From Sphingomonas rubra (GTDB lineage: Bacteria > Pseudomonadota > Alphaproteobacteria > Sphingomonadales > Sphingomonadaceae), in NCBI RefSeq assembly GCF_900115745.1, contig NZ_FOXP01000011.1, positions 1 to 64,000 on the forward strand: a DNA stretch of 64,000 nt. The letters are read 5' to 3'. A program made the translations under genes and the position numbers. The notes below the pieces were generated by a model. It was not told the origin of the DNA, did not search any database, and saw only the letters and a list, made by a program, of their open reading frames with translations. Shown piece by piece: positions 27,672 through 36,645 of this stretch. Within the stretch, counting starts at the first letter, position 1, and each line of letters opens with the position of its first letter.

Positions 27672-30134
27672 GTGACTGACCCCCTCGCCCGCTACAACGC
27701 CAAGCGCGATTTCGCGAAGACCGCGGAGCCCGCCGGCACGCTCGCGCCCGGCCATGTCCCTTCGACAGGCTCAGGACAGGCGTCCTTCATCGTCCAGAAG
27801 CACGACGCCACCCGCCTCCACTGGGATTTCCGGCTGGAGATCGACGGCGTGCTGAAGAGCTGGGCGGTCACCCGCGGGCCCAGCCTCGACCCTGCCGAGA
27901 AGCGCCTCGCCGTCCGGACGGAGGACCATCCCCTCTCCTACGCCAGCTTCGAGGGCACGATCCCGAAGGGCGAATATGGCGGCGGCACGGTGATGCTGTG
28001 GGACCGCGGCACCTGGTCGCCGATCGTGGGCAAATCGGCCAAGGATCTCGACAAAGGTCATCTCCACTTCGTCCTCGACGGCGAGCGGATGAAGGGCGAG
28101 TGGCTGCTGATCCGCCTGAAAGGCCGCCCCAAGGAGAAGCGCGAGAACTGGCTGCTCCGCAAGATCGACGATGCGGACGCCGGCGGCACCGACTCGCTGG
28201 TCGACGAGGCGCTGACCAGCGTCGCCACCGGGCGCACGATGGTGGAGATCGAGGAGGGGAAGCCTGCACTGTCCTCCCCGTCCAAGGGCAGGGGGACCAA
28301 GGCGCAGGCGCGGCGCGGTCCCGCTCGCCGCAATCCGAAAGGATTGCCGGCGTTCCGGGAGCCGCAGCTCTGCACGCTGGTCGATGCGGTGCCGGCCGGC
28401 GCGGCGTGGCTGCACGAGATCAAGTATGACGGCTACCGCGCCCTCGTCGCGGTCGCGAACGGCAAGGCCAAGGTCTTCACCCGCAAGGGCAACGACTGGA
28501 CGGACAGATTCCTCGCCGTCGCCACCGCCGCGGCCGCATTGCCGGGCTCGGCGCTCATCGACGGCGAGATCGTGTCGTTCAAGGACGGCAAACCCGATTT
28601 CTCGACGCTGAAGGACGCGATCGGCGCGGGCGGCGCGATGACGATGTTCGCCTTCGACCTGATCGAACAGGACGGCGAGGACCTGTCGGCGCTGCCGCTC
28701 GTCACCCGCAAGGAACGGCTGCGCGCGCTGCTCGGGGAGGATGGGGAAGCGCTGCGCTTCTCCGAGCACGTCGTCGGCTCGGGCGAGCCGCTATTCCATC
28801 AGATGTGCGCGGAAGGGCTGGAAGGCGTCGTTTCCAAGCTCGCCGACGCGCCCTACCGCTCGGGGCGGAGCAAGGCGTGGACCAAGACCAAATGCGTCCA
28901 GCGCCAAGAGTTCGCGATCGTCGGCTGGCAGCCGTCGGAGAAGCGCCGCGGCTTCGCCTCCCTGCTGCTCGCCACCTGCGACGGGGGGGCGTGGACGTAC
29001 CGCGGCAAGGTCGGCACCGGCTTCGACGCCGCGACGATCGAAGACGTCGCCGCCCGGCTCGCGCCGCTCGCGCGGGACAAGGCGACGGTGAAGGCGCCGC
29101 GCGCGCTGGTCCGCGGCGCGCGCTGGGTGGAGCCCGAACTCGTCGCCGAGGTCGCCTATGGCGAGGTCACGCCCGACGGCATCCTGCGCCACGCGAGCTT
29201 CGTGGCCCTGCGCGCGGACAAGCCCGCCCGCGAGGTCGCGACGGAGCGCGCCGTGCCACCGCCGCCCGCGCCCGACCTGCCCACGGTATCCAGCGCCGAC
29301 CGGCTGATCTTTCCCGACTCGACGGTCACCAAGGGCGACCTCGCCGCCTATTACGCGGCCGTCGCCGGCATCATGCTGCCCTGGACCGGCGGCCGCCCGG
29401 TCAGCCTGGTCCGCTGCCCGCAAGGACGCGCCCGCGCCTGTTTCTTCCAGAAGCACGACGCCGGCAGCTTCGGCCCGCACGTCCACCAGGTGCCGATCCC
29501 GGAGAAGGACGGGTCGACCGAGAATTACCTGTGGGTCGACGACGCCGCCGGGCTGGTCGCGTGCGTGCAGATGGGATCGATCGAGTTCCACGGCTGGGGG
29601 GCGCGCAACGACGCCCTGGAGACGCCCGATCGCATGGTGTTCGATCTCGACCCCGACGAGGGCCTGGGCTTCGCGGAGACGAAGAAGGCGGCCGAGCATC
29701 TGAAGGAGCAGCTGGCCGAACTCGGCCTGGTCAGCTTCCCGCTGCTGTCGGGCGGCAAGGGCGTCCACGTCGTCGTGCCGCTGACCCCGCGCGCCGAGTG
29801 GCCGGCGGTGAAGGACTTCGCCAGCCGCTTCGCGCAGGCGCTCAGCGCGGCGGAGCCCGACCGCTTCGTCGCGCAGGCGGCCAAGGCCAAGCGCCAGGGG
29901 CGGATCTTCATCGACTGGCTGCGCAACCAGCGCGGCAGCACCGCGATCATGCCCTATTCCGCCCGCGCGCGCGCCGGCGCTCCGGTGGCCGCGCCCGTCT
30001 CCTGGACCGAACTCCGCACCCTCGACACCGCCACCCGCTGGTCGGTCACGGACGCCGACGACCTCCTCGCCCGTGCCGGCAGCCGCGCGCTGGCTGGCTG
30101 GGGCATCGCCGATCAGGTGCTGCCCGACCTGTGA
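27672..30134 (+). CDS. ligD: Multifunctional DNA ligase D for end joining
   Basis: An 820-residue LigD with all three activities: an N-terminal 3'-phosphoesterase domain (FIVQKHDATRLHWDFRLEIDG, GEYGGGTVMLWDRGTW), an ATP-dependent ligase domain with the nucleotidyl-transfer Lys at 251 (EIKYDGYRAL) and AIVGWQPSEKRRGF, and a C-terminal primase/polymerase domain with the metal Asp pair at 658 and 660 (FDLDPDEGL) and LLSGGKGVHVVVPL. It works with the Ku encoded just upstream. The start is the GTG at 27672. Residues 29-37 (VPSTGSGQA) are encoded by a dispersed repeat inserted in frame before the phosphoesterase domain. Confidence 0.95.
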   Translation: MTDPLARYNAKRDFAKTAEPAGTLAPGHVPSTGSGQASFIVQKHDATRLHWDFRLEIDGVLKSWAVTRGPSLDPAEKRLAVRTEDHPLSYASFEGTIPKGEYGGGTVMLWDRGTWSPIVGKSAKDLDKGHLHFVLDGERMKGEWLLIRLKGRPKEKRENWLLRKIDDADAGGTDSLVDEALTSVATGRTMVEIEEGKPALSSPSKGRGTKAQARRGPARRNPKGLPAFREPQLCTLVDAVPAGAAWLHEIKYDGYRALVAVANGKAKVFTRKGNDWTDRFLAVATAAAALPGSALIDGEIVSFKDGKPDFSTLKDAIGAGGAMTMFAFDLIEQDGEDLSALPLVTRKERLRALLGEDGEALRFSEHVVGSGEPLFHQMCAEGLEGVVSKLADAPYRSGRSKAWTKTKCVQRQEFAIVGWQPSEKRRGFASLLLATCDGGAWTYRGKVGTGFDAATIEDVAARLAPLARDKATVKAPRALVRGARWVEPELVAEVAYGEVTPDGILRHASFVALRADKPAREVATERAVPPPPAPDLPTVSSADRLIFPDSTVTKGDLAAYYAAVAGIMLPWTGGRPVSLVRCPQGRARACFFQKHDAGSFGPHVHQVPIPEKDGSTENYLWVDDAAGLVACVQMGSIEFHGWGARNDALETPDRMVFDLDPDEGLGFAETKKAAEHLKEQLAELGLVSFPLLSGGKGVHVVVPLTPRAEWPAVKDFASRFAQALSAAEPDRFVAQAAKAKRQGRIFIDWLRNQRGSTAIMPYSARARAGAPVAAPVSWTELRTLDTATRWSVTDADDLLARAGSRALAGWGIADQVLPDL
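27756..27781 (+). repeat. Dispersed repeat inside the ligD reading frame
   Basis: CCCTTCGACAGGCTCAGGAC followed by AGGC encodes VPSTGSGQA in LigD. A close copy lies at 25036-25059. It sits in a region of LigD that is normally an unstructured N-terminal linker, so it is probably tolerated. Confidence 0.75.
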
Positions 30135-30497
30135 TGCTATTTCCCGTGCTCCTGCGAACGCGAGGCTTCTGCGCAACTCACCCGTCATGCCGGACTTGTT
30201 CCGGCATCCACCGGGCCGCAAATCCGTAATCCGTTGATTTCATGGCACGGTGGCCCCCGGAACAAGTCCGGGGTGACGGAGGAGATGCCTTGGCGGGGAT
30301 TCTCCGAAAGTCTCGAGACCACAGAAGTTCAGGATCAGGGCCTTGCGGTTGCGGCTCTAGGACTCCCGCGTGCGCAAGAGCACGGGATGCGGTAGGGCGT
30401 CGAAGCCTCTTCTCCCCCCGCGCGAACAAACCGGTTGCGCCAGCCCCCGCACCTGTGTGACCACCCCGCCGCCCGGCAGCGGAGGAGGCGAACCATC
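30135..30497. other. Intergenic region with REP pair
   Basis: No gene is seen between ligD and the ATP-grasp gene. The recognisable content is the REP pair at 30183-30278. The remaining sequence has short mixed frames without family resemblance; the end carries GGAGGAGG, the ribosome-binding site of the next gene. Confidence 0.6.
30183..30278. repeat. REP-type inverted repeat pair
   Basis: GTCATGCCGGACTTGTTCCG and an inverted CCCCGGAACAAGTCCGGGGT unit flank about 40 bases of spacer, downstream of ligD. Confidence 0.8.
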
Positions 30498-32957
30498 ATG
30501 GCGACCGTGCCCGCCGCTCCCCTGCCCACCCGCGCGCCCGACGCCGCCGCCACCGCGCGGGCGTGGATCGACGACTATCTCGCCCGCGCGCCCGCGCACG
30601 ACGTGCTGCGCGGCGCGGCGCTCGCGCCCTGGCGGGCGACCCTGGAGGAGCTCGCCGCCGTCGCCGCGCACGATCTCGGCCACGCGCGCGATCGGGTGCA
30701 GCGCCACGCCGCCGATATCGGCACCGGCTTCCGCCTGCTCGGCGAGACGGAGGAGCGGCCCTGGCCCGTCTCCCCCGTGCCGCTGCTGATCGACGCGGCC
30801 GAGTGGGCGGGCGTCGCCGCCGGCATCATCCAGCGCGCCGAGCTGCTGGAGCGGATCGTCGCCGACCTGTACGGCGCGCAGACACTGGTGGCGAACGGCA
30901 CGGTTCCGGCGGCGCTCGTCACCGGCAGCCCGCTGTTCCTGCGCCCGCTGGTCGGGCTGGCGCCGCCCGGCGGCCGCCACCTCCACTTCGTCGCGATGGA
31001 CCTGGCGCGCGGGCCGACGGGGGAGTGGCGCGTCCTGGCCGATCACCTGCGCGCGCCCGCCGGCGCCGGCTACGCGCTGGAGAACCGGCTGGCCGTCGGC
31101 CGCACGCTGGGCGGACTGCAGGATATGCTGCACGTCCAGCGCCACGCGCCGTTCTTTGCCGCCTTTCGCGCCGGCCTCGCCGCGCTGTGCCGGCGCAGCG
31201 ATCCGCGCATCGGTCTGCTGACGCCCGGCCGCTACAATCCCAGCTACCCCGAACAGGCGCACCTCGCCCGCTATCTGGGCCTGCTGCTGGTCGAGGGGGC
31301 CGACCTGGCGGCGCTCGACGACAAGCTCTACGTGCGCACCATCGCCGGGCTGAAGCGGATCGACGCGCTGTGGCGGCGCCTCGATCCGCGGCTGCTCGAC
31401 CCGCTCGCCTTCGACACCCACTCGCGGATCGGCGTGCCCGGCCTGATCGACGCCTATGCCGCCGGTAACGTCCTGCTCGCCAACGCGCCGGGCGCCGGCG
31501 TGCTGGAGGCGGCCGCCGTCGCCGCCTTCATGCCGGCGCTGGCGCAGGCGGTGCTCGGCGAGCCGCTGAAGCTGCCGACGATCGCCACCTGGTGGTGCGG
31601 CGGCTCGGCCGAGCGGGCGCACGTCGCGGCGAACCTCGACCGGCTGACGGTCGCCCCCGCCTTCCAGCACCTGCCGCTCGGCCTGGCGGACGATGCCAGC
31701 CGCGCCGACCTGCTCGCCGATTTGGCGCGCCGCCCGCAGGATTATGTCGGCCAGGAGGAGGTGCGCCTGTCTACGGTGCCGACGGTGATCGGCGACCGGC
31801 TGGAACCGCGCCCGTTCGTGCTGCGCGCCTTTGCCGCGCGGGGCGAGGACGGCGCCTGGGTGGTGATGCCCGGCGGCTTCGGCCGCATCGGCGAGCATCC
31901 GCACGCCACCGTCGCCGCGATCGGCGAGGGGCTGTGGTCGGCCGACGTCTGCGTCCACGGTCCCGACCCGGTGCCGCGCGTGTCGCTGCTGGCGGCGCCC
32001 GACGCGCTCCACGTCCGCCGCAATCCCGGCACCTTGCCCAGCCGCGTCGCCGACAACGGCTTCTGGCTCGGCCGCTACCTGGAACGGGGCGAGGCGCTGC
32101 TGACGGCGATCCGGGTGCTGCTCGGCCACTCGATCGACGCCGATGGCGGCGCGGTGCTGCCGCCCGCCACCGTCGGCAAGCTGGTCGGCCTGATCGCCGG
32201 CACCGGCGCCGCGCCCGCGCCGGCGGACCTGTCGCGCGCCGCGCTCACCACCTTCGCCAAGACCGCGATGGAGGGCGACGGCGGCGGCACGGTGGCCGCG
32301 ATCAACCGCGCCGCGCGGGGCATCGGCGAGGCGTCACGCGACCGGCTGTCGGCGGACATGCTGCGCCTGCTCGACGCGCCGCCGCCGGGCCAGCCGGGAC
32401 TGCTGGAGCGCGCCGGATCGCTCCAGCGCCGCTACGCCGCGATCGCCGGCCTGTCGGCGGAGCACATGGTGCGCAACGACGCCTGGCGCTTCCACGATCT
32501 CGGCCGCCGGCTGGAGCGCGCGGTGGCGACGGCGCGGGCGATCCGGCTGTTCGGGATGGCCGGGGCGGGCGACGACGACCTGTCGACGCTGCTCGACCTG
32601 GCCGACAGCCAGATCAGCTATCGCCAGCGCTATCCCACCGGATTGGCGCGGGTCGGCGCAATCGACCTGGTCGCGCTCGACCCGGCCAACCCCCGCAGCC
32701 TCGCCTTCCAGGCCGAGCGCCTGGCCGAGCACCTCGCCCGCCTGCCCGTGCTCGGCGACGACGAGGTGGCCGAGCCGCAACAGGCGCAGGCGGTCGCCCT
32801 CGCCGCGACGATCGCCACCGCCTCGCCGGCCGGGCTCGACGCCGACTCGCTGGGCGATATCGAGCGCCGCCTGGCTGCCCTGTCGGACGCGATCGCCCAT
32901 CGCTATTTCCTGCAAGGCGCGGAGCCGCTGCGCGCGCCGGAACTGACGCTGGCGTAA
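30498..32957 (+). CDS. Circularly permuted ATP-grasp / alpha-E fusion protein
   Basis: An 819-residue fusion. The N-terminal ~470 residues are a circularly permuted type 2 ATP-grasp domain (RAELLERIVADLYGAQTLVANGTVP, VAMDLARGPTGEWRVLADHLRAPAGAGYALENRL, RIGLLTPGRYNPSYPEQAHLARYLG, YVRTIAGLKRIDALWRRLD, GVPGLIDAYAAGNVLLANAPGAGVLE, RPFVLRAFAA). The C-terminal part is the all-helical alpha-E (DUF403) domain (DNGFWLGRYLERGEALLTAIRVLL ... AWRFHDLGRRLERAVATARAIRLF). ATP-grasp enzymes form carboxylate-amine bonds; the pathway of this group is undefined. GGAGGAGG precedes the ATG. The transglutaminase gene follows 8 bp later, the conserved arrangement for these families. Confidence 0.9.
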   Translation: MATVPAAPLPTRAPDAAATARAWIDDYLARAPAHDVLRGAALAPWRATLEELAAVAAHDLGHARDRVQRHAADIGTGFRLLGETEERPWPVSPVPLLIDAAEWAGVAAGIIQRAELLERIVADLYGAQTLVANGTVPAALVTGSPLFLRPLVGLAPPGGRHLHFVAMDLARGPTGEWRVLADHLRAPAGAGYALENRLAVGRTLGGLQDMLHVQRHAPFFAAFRAGLAALCRRSDPRIGLLTPGRYNPSYPEQAHLARYLGLLLVEGADLAALDDKLYVRTIAGLKRIDALWRRLDPRLLDPLAFDTHSRIGVPGLIDAYAAGNVLLANAPGAGVLEAAAVAAFMPALAQAVLGEPLKLPTIATWWCGGSAERAHVAANLDRLTVAPAFQHLPLGLADDASRADLLADLARRPQDYVGQEEVRLSTVPTVIGDRLEPRPFVLRAFAARGEDGAWVVMPGGFGRIGEHPHATVAAIGEGLWSADVCVHGPDPVPRVSLLAAPDALHVRRNPGTLPSRVADNGFWLGRYLERGEALLTAIRVLLGHSIDADGGAVLPPATVGKLVGLIAGTGAAPAPADLSRAALTTFAKTAMEGDGGGTVAAINRAARGIGEASRDRLSADMLRLLDAPPPGQPGLLERAGSLQRRYAAIAGLSAEHMVRNDAWRFHDLGRRLERAVATARAIRLFGMAGAGDDDLSTLLDLADSQISYRQRYPTGLARVGAIDLVALDPANPRSLAFQAERLAEHLARLPVLGDDEVAEPQQAQAVALAATIATASPAGLDADSLGDIERRLAALSDAIAHRYFLQGAEPLRAPELTLA

Positions 32958-32965
32958 CGGGCGAC

Positions 32966-33847
32966 ATGATCTACGACATCCGCCACGTCACCCGGTTCGA
33001 TTACGGCCGCCCCGTCCGCTTCGCGCGCTGCAACCTGCGGCTGCGGCCGATCGCCTGGGCCGGGCAGCGGCTGGAGGATTATGCGCTGACGGTGGAGCCT
33101 GCCGCCCGGCTGTCCCCCGCCCTTGCCGAGGCCGGGCTCGCCCATGTCACCCGGCTGGTCGTCGACCGGCCGGTGCGCGCGCTGTCGATCGAGAGCCGCG
33201 CCCGCGTCCGCGTCGACCGGCTCGTCCCCGTGCCCGACCCCGGTGATCCGACGCTGGCGGAGATCGCCGGCTGGGCGCGGACGCACGGCGACCTGTCCGC
33301 GGCCGGGCCGGCGGGCTACATCTACCCCACCGCGCTGATCCCGCTCGACCGCGACATCGCCGCCTGGTGCGCGCCCGACCTGGACCCGGAGCGCGGCTGC
33401 CTGGAGGCGGGAATCGCACTCGCCCGCCGCATCCAGCGCGACTTCGCCTTCGACGCCACCGCGACGCTGGTCGACACGCCGCCCGGCCATGCCTTTCGCC
33501 AGCGCCGCGGCGTGTGCCAGGATTTCGCGCAGATCATGATCTCCGGCCTGCGCGCCGCCGGGCTGCCCGCTGCCTACGCCTCCGGCTATATCCGCACCAT
33601 CCCGCCGCCGGGTCAGGAGCGGCTGGTCGGCGCCGACGCGACGCACGCCTGGGTGCTGCTGTGGTGCGGGCCGGCGCGCGGCTGGATCGGGCTCGATCCC
33701 ACCAACGGCATCTGGATGGCAGGCGACCACGTCGTGGTGGCGGTCGGCCGCGACTATGCCGAGATCGCGCCGGTCGATGGCGTCGTGCTCGGCGCCGGTG
33801 CGCAGGGGATGGCGGTCAGCGTCGACGTGGCGCCGGTCGAAGGCTAG
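32966..33847 (+). CDS. Transglutaminase-like cysteine peptidase family protein
   Basis: A 293-residue protein with a beta-rich N-terminal domain (MIYDIRHVTRFDYGRPVRFARCNLRLRP) and a transglutaminase-like catalytic core: Cys in RQRRGVCQDFAQIMISGLRAAGLPAAYASGY, His in GADATHAWVLLW and Asp in WIGLDPTNGIWM. It is the standard partner of ATP-grasp/alpha-E proteins and may cleave or cross-link the product of that enzyme. In some bacteria an Anbu proteasome-like gene completes the cluster; none is present here. Its stop codon and that of the convergent gene share the bases CTAG. Confidence 0.92.
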   Translation: MIYDIRHVTRFDYGRPVRFARCNLRLRPIAWAGQRLEDYALTVEPAARLSPALAEAGLAHVTRLVVDRPVRALSIESRARVRVDRLVPVPDPGDPTLAEIAGWARTHGDLSAAGPAGYIYPTALIPLDRDIAAWCAPDLDPERGCLEAGIALARRIQRDFAFDATATLVDTPPGHAFRQRRGVCQDFAQIMISGLRAAGLPAAYASGYIRTIPPPGQERLVGADATHAWVLLWCGPARGWIGLDPTNGIWMAGDHVVVAVGRDYAEIAPVDGVVLGAGAQGMAVSVDVAPVEG

Positions 33848-34206
33848 CGGCGCGCTACCAGCGTCACTGGCCGGAACGGCGCCAGGCCGCAGCTCGCGCC
33901 GCGCTGCACCGGCGCGGTGGAGAAGACGGTGACGACGTCCTGCGCGCACAGCCGCGACAGCGAGGTGGTGTAGGAGAAGCGCCGCTCGGAGCCCAGGCCG
34001 GGGCAGCCGTTCGGCAGCGTCACGCGGTACACTTTCCGGTTGCGCATCACGAAGTCGATCACGTCGTCGCTCCGCACCCGGCTCTCGCGGATGCCGGCGA
34101 TCGGGATGCACGTCACCTCCTCCCCCGCCGGTGTCGCAGCGGGCACGCGGTCGGCGGCGGGCGCCGCGGCGGCGGTGATGGCGAGCGACAGGAGGACAAA
34201 GCGCAT
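33844..34206 (-). CDS. DUF6491-like exported small protein
   Basis: A 120-residue protein with a signal peptide (MRFVLLSLAITAAAAPAA) and four Cys in the mature part (VTCIPIAGIRESRVRSDDVIDF ... LPNGCPGLGSERRFSYTTSLSRLCAQDVVTVF ... ASCGLAPF), probably two disulfides in the periplasm. The pattern resembles DUF6491; the function is unknown. Start at the ATG at 34206. Confidence 0.7.
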   Translation of the reverse strand: MRFVLLSLAITAAAAPAADRVPAATPAGEEVTCIPIAGIRESRVRSDDVIDFVMRNRKVYRVTLPNGCPGLGSERRFSYTTSLSRLCAQDVVTVFSTAPVQRGASCGLAPFRPVTLVARR

Positions 34207-34217
34207 CGAACGGCTCC

Positions 34218-34871
34218 TCACGCCGCGGCGGCGGTCGGCGGCGGCGTCTTGGGCTTGAACGCGCACAGGTCGGCGACGATGCACCGCCAGCATTCCGGTT
34301 TGCGCGCCTTGCACACGTAGCGACCATGCAGGATCAGCCAGTGGTGGGCGTGGGAGAGGAAGGGGGCAGGCGTCGCCTTCTCCAGCTTCAGCTCGACCGC
34401 CAGCGGCGTCTTGCCGCGGGCGAGGCCGGTACGGTTGCCGACGCGGAAGATGTGCGTGTCGACCGCGATCGTCGGCGCACCGAACGCGACGTTCATCACC
34501 ACATTGGCGGTCTTGCGGCCGACGCCGGGCAGCGCCTCCAGCGCGGCGCGATCGGCGGGCACCGCGCCGCCATGGTCGCGGATCAGCTGTTCGGACAGCG
34601 CGATGACGTTCTTGGCCTTGGTATTGTACAGCCCGATCGTGCGGATGTGGCGGCGCAGTTCCTGCTCGCCCAGCGCGACCATCGCTTGCGGATTGTCGAC
34701 CTCCTCGAACAGCGCCTTGGTCGCCTTGTTCACCGACACGTCGGTCGCCTGCGCCGACAATGCGACGGCGACGAGCAAGGTGTAGGGGTTGCGATAGTCG
34801 AGTTCGGTCTCGGGCGCGGGATCGGCCTCGGCCAGGCGGCGGTAGAATTCGAACGCGTCGGCCTTCTTCAC
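34218..34871 (-). CDS. nth: Endonuclease III
   Basis: A 217-residue base-excision repair glycosylase/AP lyase. Motifs: LSAQATDVSVNKATKALFE, the helix-hairpin-helix LPGVGRKTANVVMN with catalytic Lys, the catalytic Asp in IAVDTHIFRVGNRTGL, and a [4Fe-4S] cluster Cys-X6-Cys-X2-Cys-X5-Cys (CKARKPECWRCIVADLC). The start is the GTG at 34871, whose GTGA overlaps the stop of dapB. It is co-transcribed with dapB. Confidence 0.95.
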   Translation of the reverse strand: MKKADAFEFYRRLAEADPAPETELDYRNPYTLLVAVALSAQATDVSVNKATKALFEEVDNPQAMVALGEQELRRHIRTIGLYNTKAKNVIALSEQLIRDHGGAVPADRAALEALPGVGRKTANVVMNVAFGAPTIAVDTHIFRVGNRTGLARGKTPLAVELKLEKATPAPFLSHAHHWLILHGRYVCKARKPECWRCIVADLCAFKPKTPPPTAAAA

Positions 34872-35587
34872 AGGCCCAGCACGTCGCGCATCGTGTAGCG
34901 ACCGGCCGGCTGGCCCGCGAGCCACAGCGCTGCCTTCACCGCCCCGCGCGCGAAGAGGCCGCGATCCTCGGCGACGTGCGCGAGCTCGATCCGCTCGCCT
35001 TCACCCGCCAGGATCACGCGGTGGTCGCCGACGACCGATCCGCCGCGCAAGGACGCGAAGCCGATCGCGCCGTCCGCACGGACGCCAGCATGGGCATCGA
35101 CGCGGATGTCGTCGAGGGGGCGTCCGCGGCCCGCCGCCGCCGCTTCCCCGAGCAGCAACGCGGTGCCCGAGGGAGCGTCGGCCTTGTGGCGGTGGTGCAT
35201 CTCGACGATCTCGACGTCCCACCCCTCGCCCAGCCGCGCGGCCGCCTCCCGCACCAGGGTCGCGAGCAATGTGACGCCGAGCGAGGTGTTGCCGGTCTGG
35301 AGCACCGCCACGTCGCCCGCCGCCGCATCAATCGCGCGGTGCTGTTCGGGCGAGAGGCCGGTGGTGCCGATCAGCAGCGGCGTGCGGGCGGCGCGCGCGG
35401 CGGCGAGATGCGCCTCGACCGCGCCGGCCGCGGAGAAGTCGATCAGCACGTCCGCCGCCCGCGCCAACGCGACCGCGTCGCCGCCGCGATCGACCGTTCC
35501 CGCGACGGGAACACCCGCCGCCGCTGCCGCCGCCGCGATCGACCGCCCCATCCGCCCGTCGCCGCCCAGGATACCGATGCTCGTCAT
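34868..35587 (-). CDS. dapB: 4-hydroxy-tetrahydrodipicolinate reductase
   Basis: A 239-residue enzyme of lysine and meso-diaminopimelate synthesis that reduces 4-hydroxy-tetrahydrodipicolinate with NAD(P)H. Motifs: the dinucleotide-binding GILGGDGRMGRSIAAA, DFSAAGAVEAHL, GTTGLSPEQ, the catalytic His region EIVEMHHRHKADAPSGTALLLGEAAA, and the C-terminal GRYTMRDVLGL. The ATG at 35587 gives the normal N-terminus. It overlaps nth by 4 bases. Confidence 0.95.
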   Translation of the reverse strand: MTSIGILGGDGRMGRSIAAAAAAAGVPVAGTVDRGGDAVALARAADVLIDFSAAGAVEAHLAAARAARTPLLIGTTGLSPEQHRAIDAAAGDVAVLQTGNTSLGVTLLATLVREAAARLGEGWDVEIVEMHHRHKADAPSGTALLLGEAAAAGRGRPLDDIRVDAHAGVRADGAIGFASLRGGSVVGDHRVILAGEGERIELAHVAEDRGLFARGAVKAALWLAGQPAGRYTMRDVLGL

Positions 35588-35690
35588 GGTCGCCGCTGTG
35601 GCACGGACCGGCGGTGAAAGGCCAGCGTTGCGGCGGAGGGACGACCGTGGAAGTTCAGGCCGACGTCAGCGATAAAATCGCGCGCGAGCG

Positions 35691-35823
35691 CGTTGCTTGA
35701 CTCGATTGATCCCTACACGGAAACACGCGGGCGCGGTTGTTTCCGAACAGGAGATGATGAGAAACAGCGACGGCGAAGCCCGTCCGCCACCTATAGCGGA
35801 GCGGGCGCTTGTAGGACAGCGAC
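35691..35823 (+). repeat. Dispersed ~130-bp repeat, copy B
   Basis: It begins TTGCTTGACTCGATTGATCC and ends CGCTTGTAGGACAGCG, matching copy A (1361-1492) in order and spacing. It contains a perfect 7-bp stem CGGAAAC/GTTTCCG (35718-35724, 35739-35745) and a second short stem CCGC/GCGG. It lies between dapB and the sirtuin gene. Confidence 0.78.
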
Positions 35824-35861
35824 CGTTGGCGCGGGCGAGCGGACGAGCGTACAGCCGGTCC

Positions 35862-36563
35862 ATGAACGACCTTCGCAACATCGTCGTGCTGACCGGCGCG
35901 GGCATCTCGGCGGAGAGCGGCATCGCCACCTTTCGCGGCCCCGGTGGCTTGTGGGAAGGACACCGGGTGGAGGACGTGTGCACGCCCGAGGCGCTGGCGG
36001 CCGATCCGGTGCTGGTCCACCGCTTCTACGACGCGCGGCGGGCGGCGCTGGCAGGGGTGGTGCCAAACGCCGGGCACCGGGCGCTGGCCGAGCTCGACGC
36101 GCGGTGGCCGGGCGACTTGCTGCTCGTGACGCAGAACGTCGACGATCTGCACGAGCGGGCGGGGTCGACGCGGCTGCTCCACATGCACGGGGAGTTGCGC
36201 TCGGCCTTGTGCGGGCTGTGCGGCATCCGGACCGAGTGGGTGGACGCGCTGCCGCCTGCCGCGCCCTGCCCGCACTGCGGCGAGGAAGCGCTTCGCCCCG
36301 ACATCGTGTTCTTCGGCGAGATGCCGTACGGGATGGAGCGGATCGAGGCGGCGATCGCCGGGTGCGACCTGTTCGTGTCGATCGGCACCTCGGGCGCGGT
36401 CTATCCTGCGGCCGGGTTCGTGCAGATGGCGCGGGCGTGCGGCGCGCGGACGTTGGAGCTGAATCTCGATCGGTCGGCGGGGAATGCGTTGTTCGACGAG
36501 AGCCGGCTTGGGCCGGCGGGTGAGTTGGTGCCGGCTTGGGTGGCGGGCATGTTGGCTTGTTAG
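35862..36563 (+). CDS. cobB: NAD-dependent sirtuin deacylase
   Basis: A 233-residue sirtuin that removes acyl groups from lysines using NAD. Motifs: VLTGAGISAESGIATFRG, VTQNVDDLHERAG, the catalytic His in LLHMHGELRSA, zinc Cys pairs CGLC and CPHC, and FGEMPYGM. The substrate pocket carries Y-x-x-R (FYDARRAAL), which in CobB/SIRT5-type enzymes favours succinyl and other acidic acyl groups. The ATG at 35862 follows the dispersed repeat copy, which lies wholly in the upstream region. Confidence 0.93.
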   Translation: MNDLRNIVVLTGAGISAESGIATFRGPGGLWEGHRVEDVCTPEALAADPVLVHRFYDARRAALAGVVPNAGHRALAELDARWPGDLLLVTQNVDDLHERAGSTRLLHMHGELRSALCGLCGIRTEWVDALPPAAPCPHCGEEALRPDIVFFGEMPYGMERIEAAIAGCDLFVSIGTSGAVYPAAGFVQMARACGARTLELNLDRSAGNALFDESRLGPAGELVPAWVAGMLAC

Positions 36564-36645
36564 CGGTTGATAGTGGGTGGAGAGCGGACGCTCGGCATTC
36601 AGCGGAAAGGCTGGAAAGCTAGCGAAGTCGCGCCTAGCATGTCGT

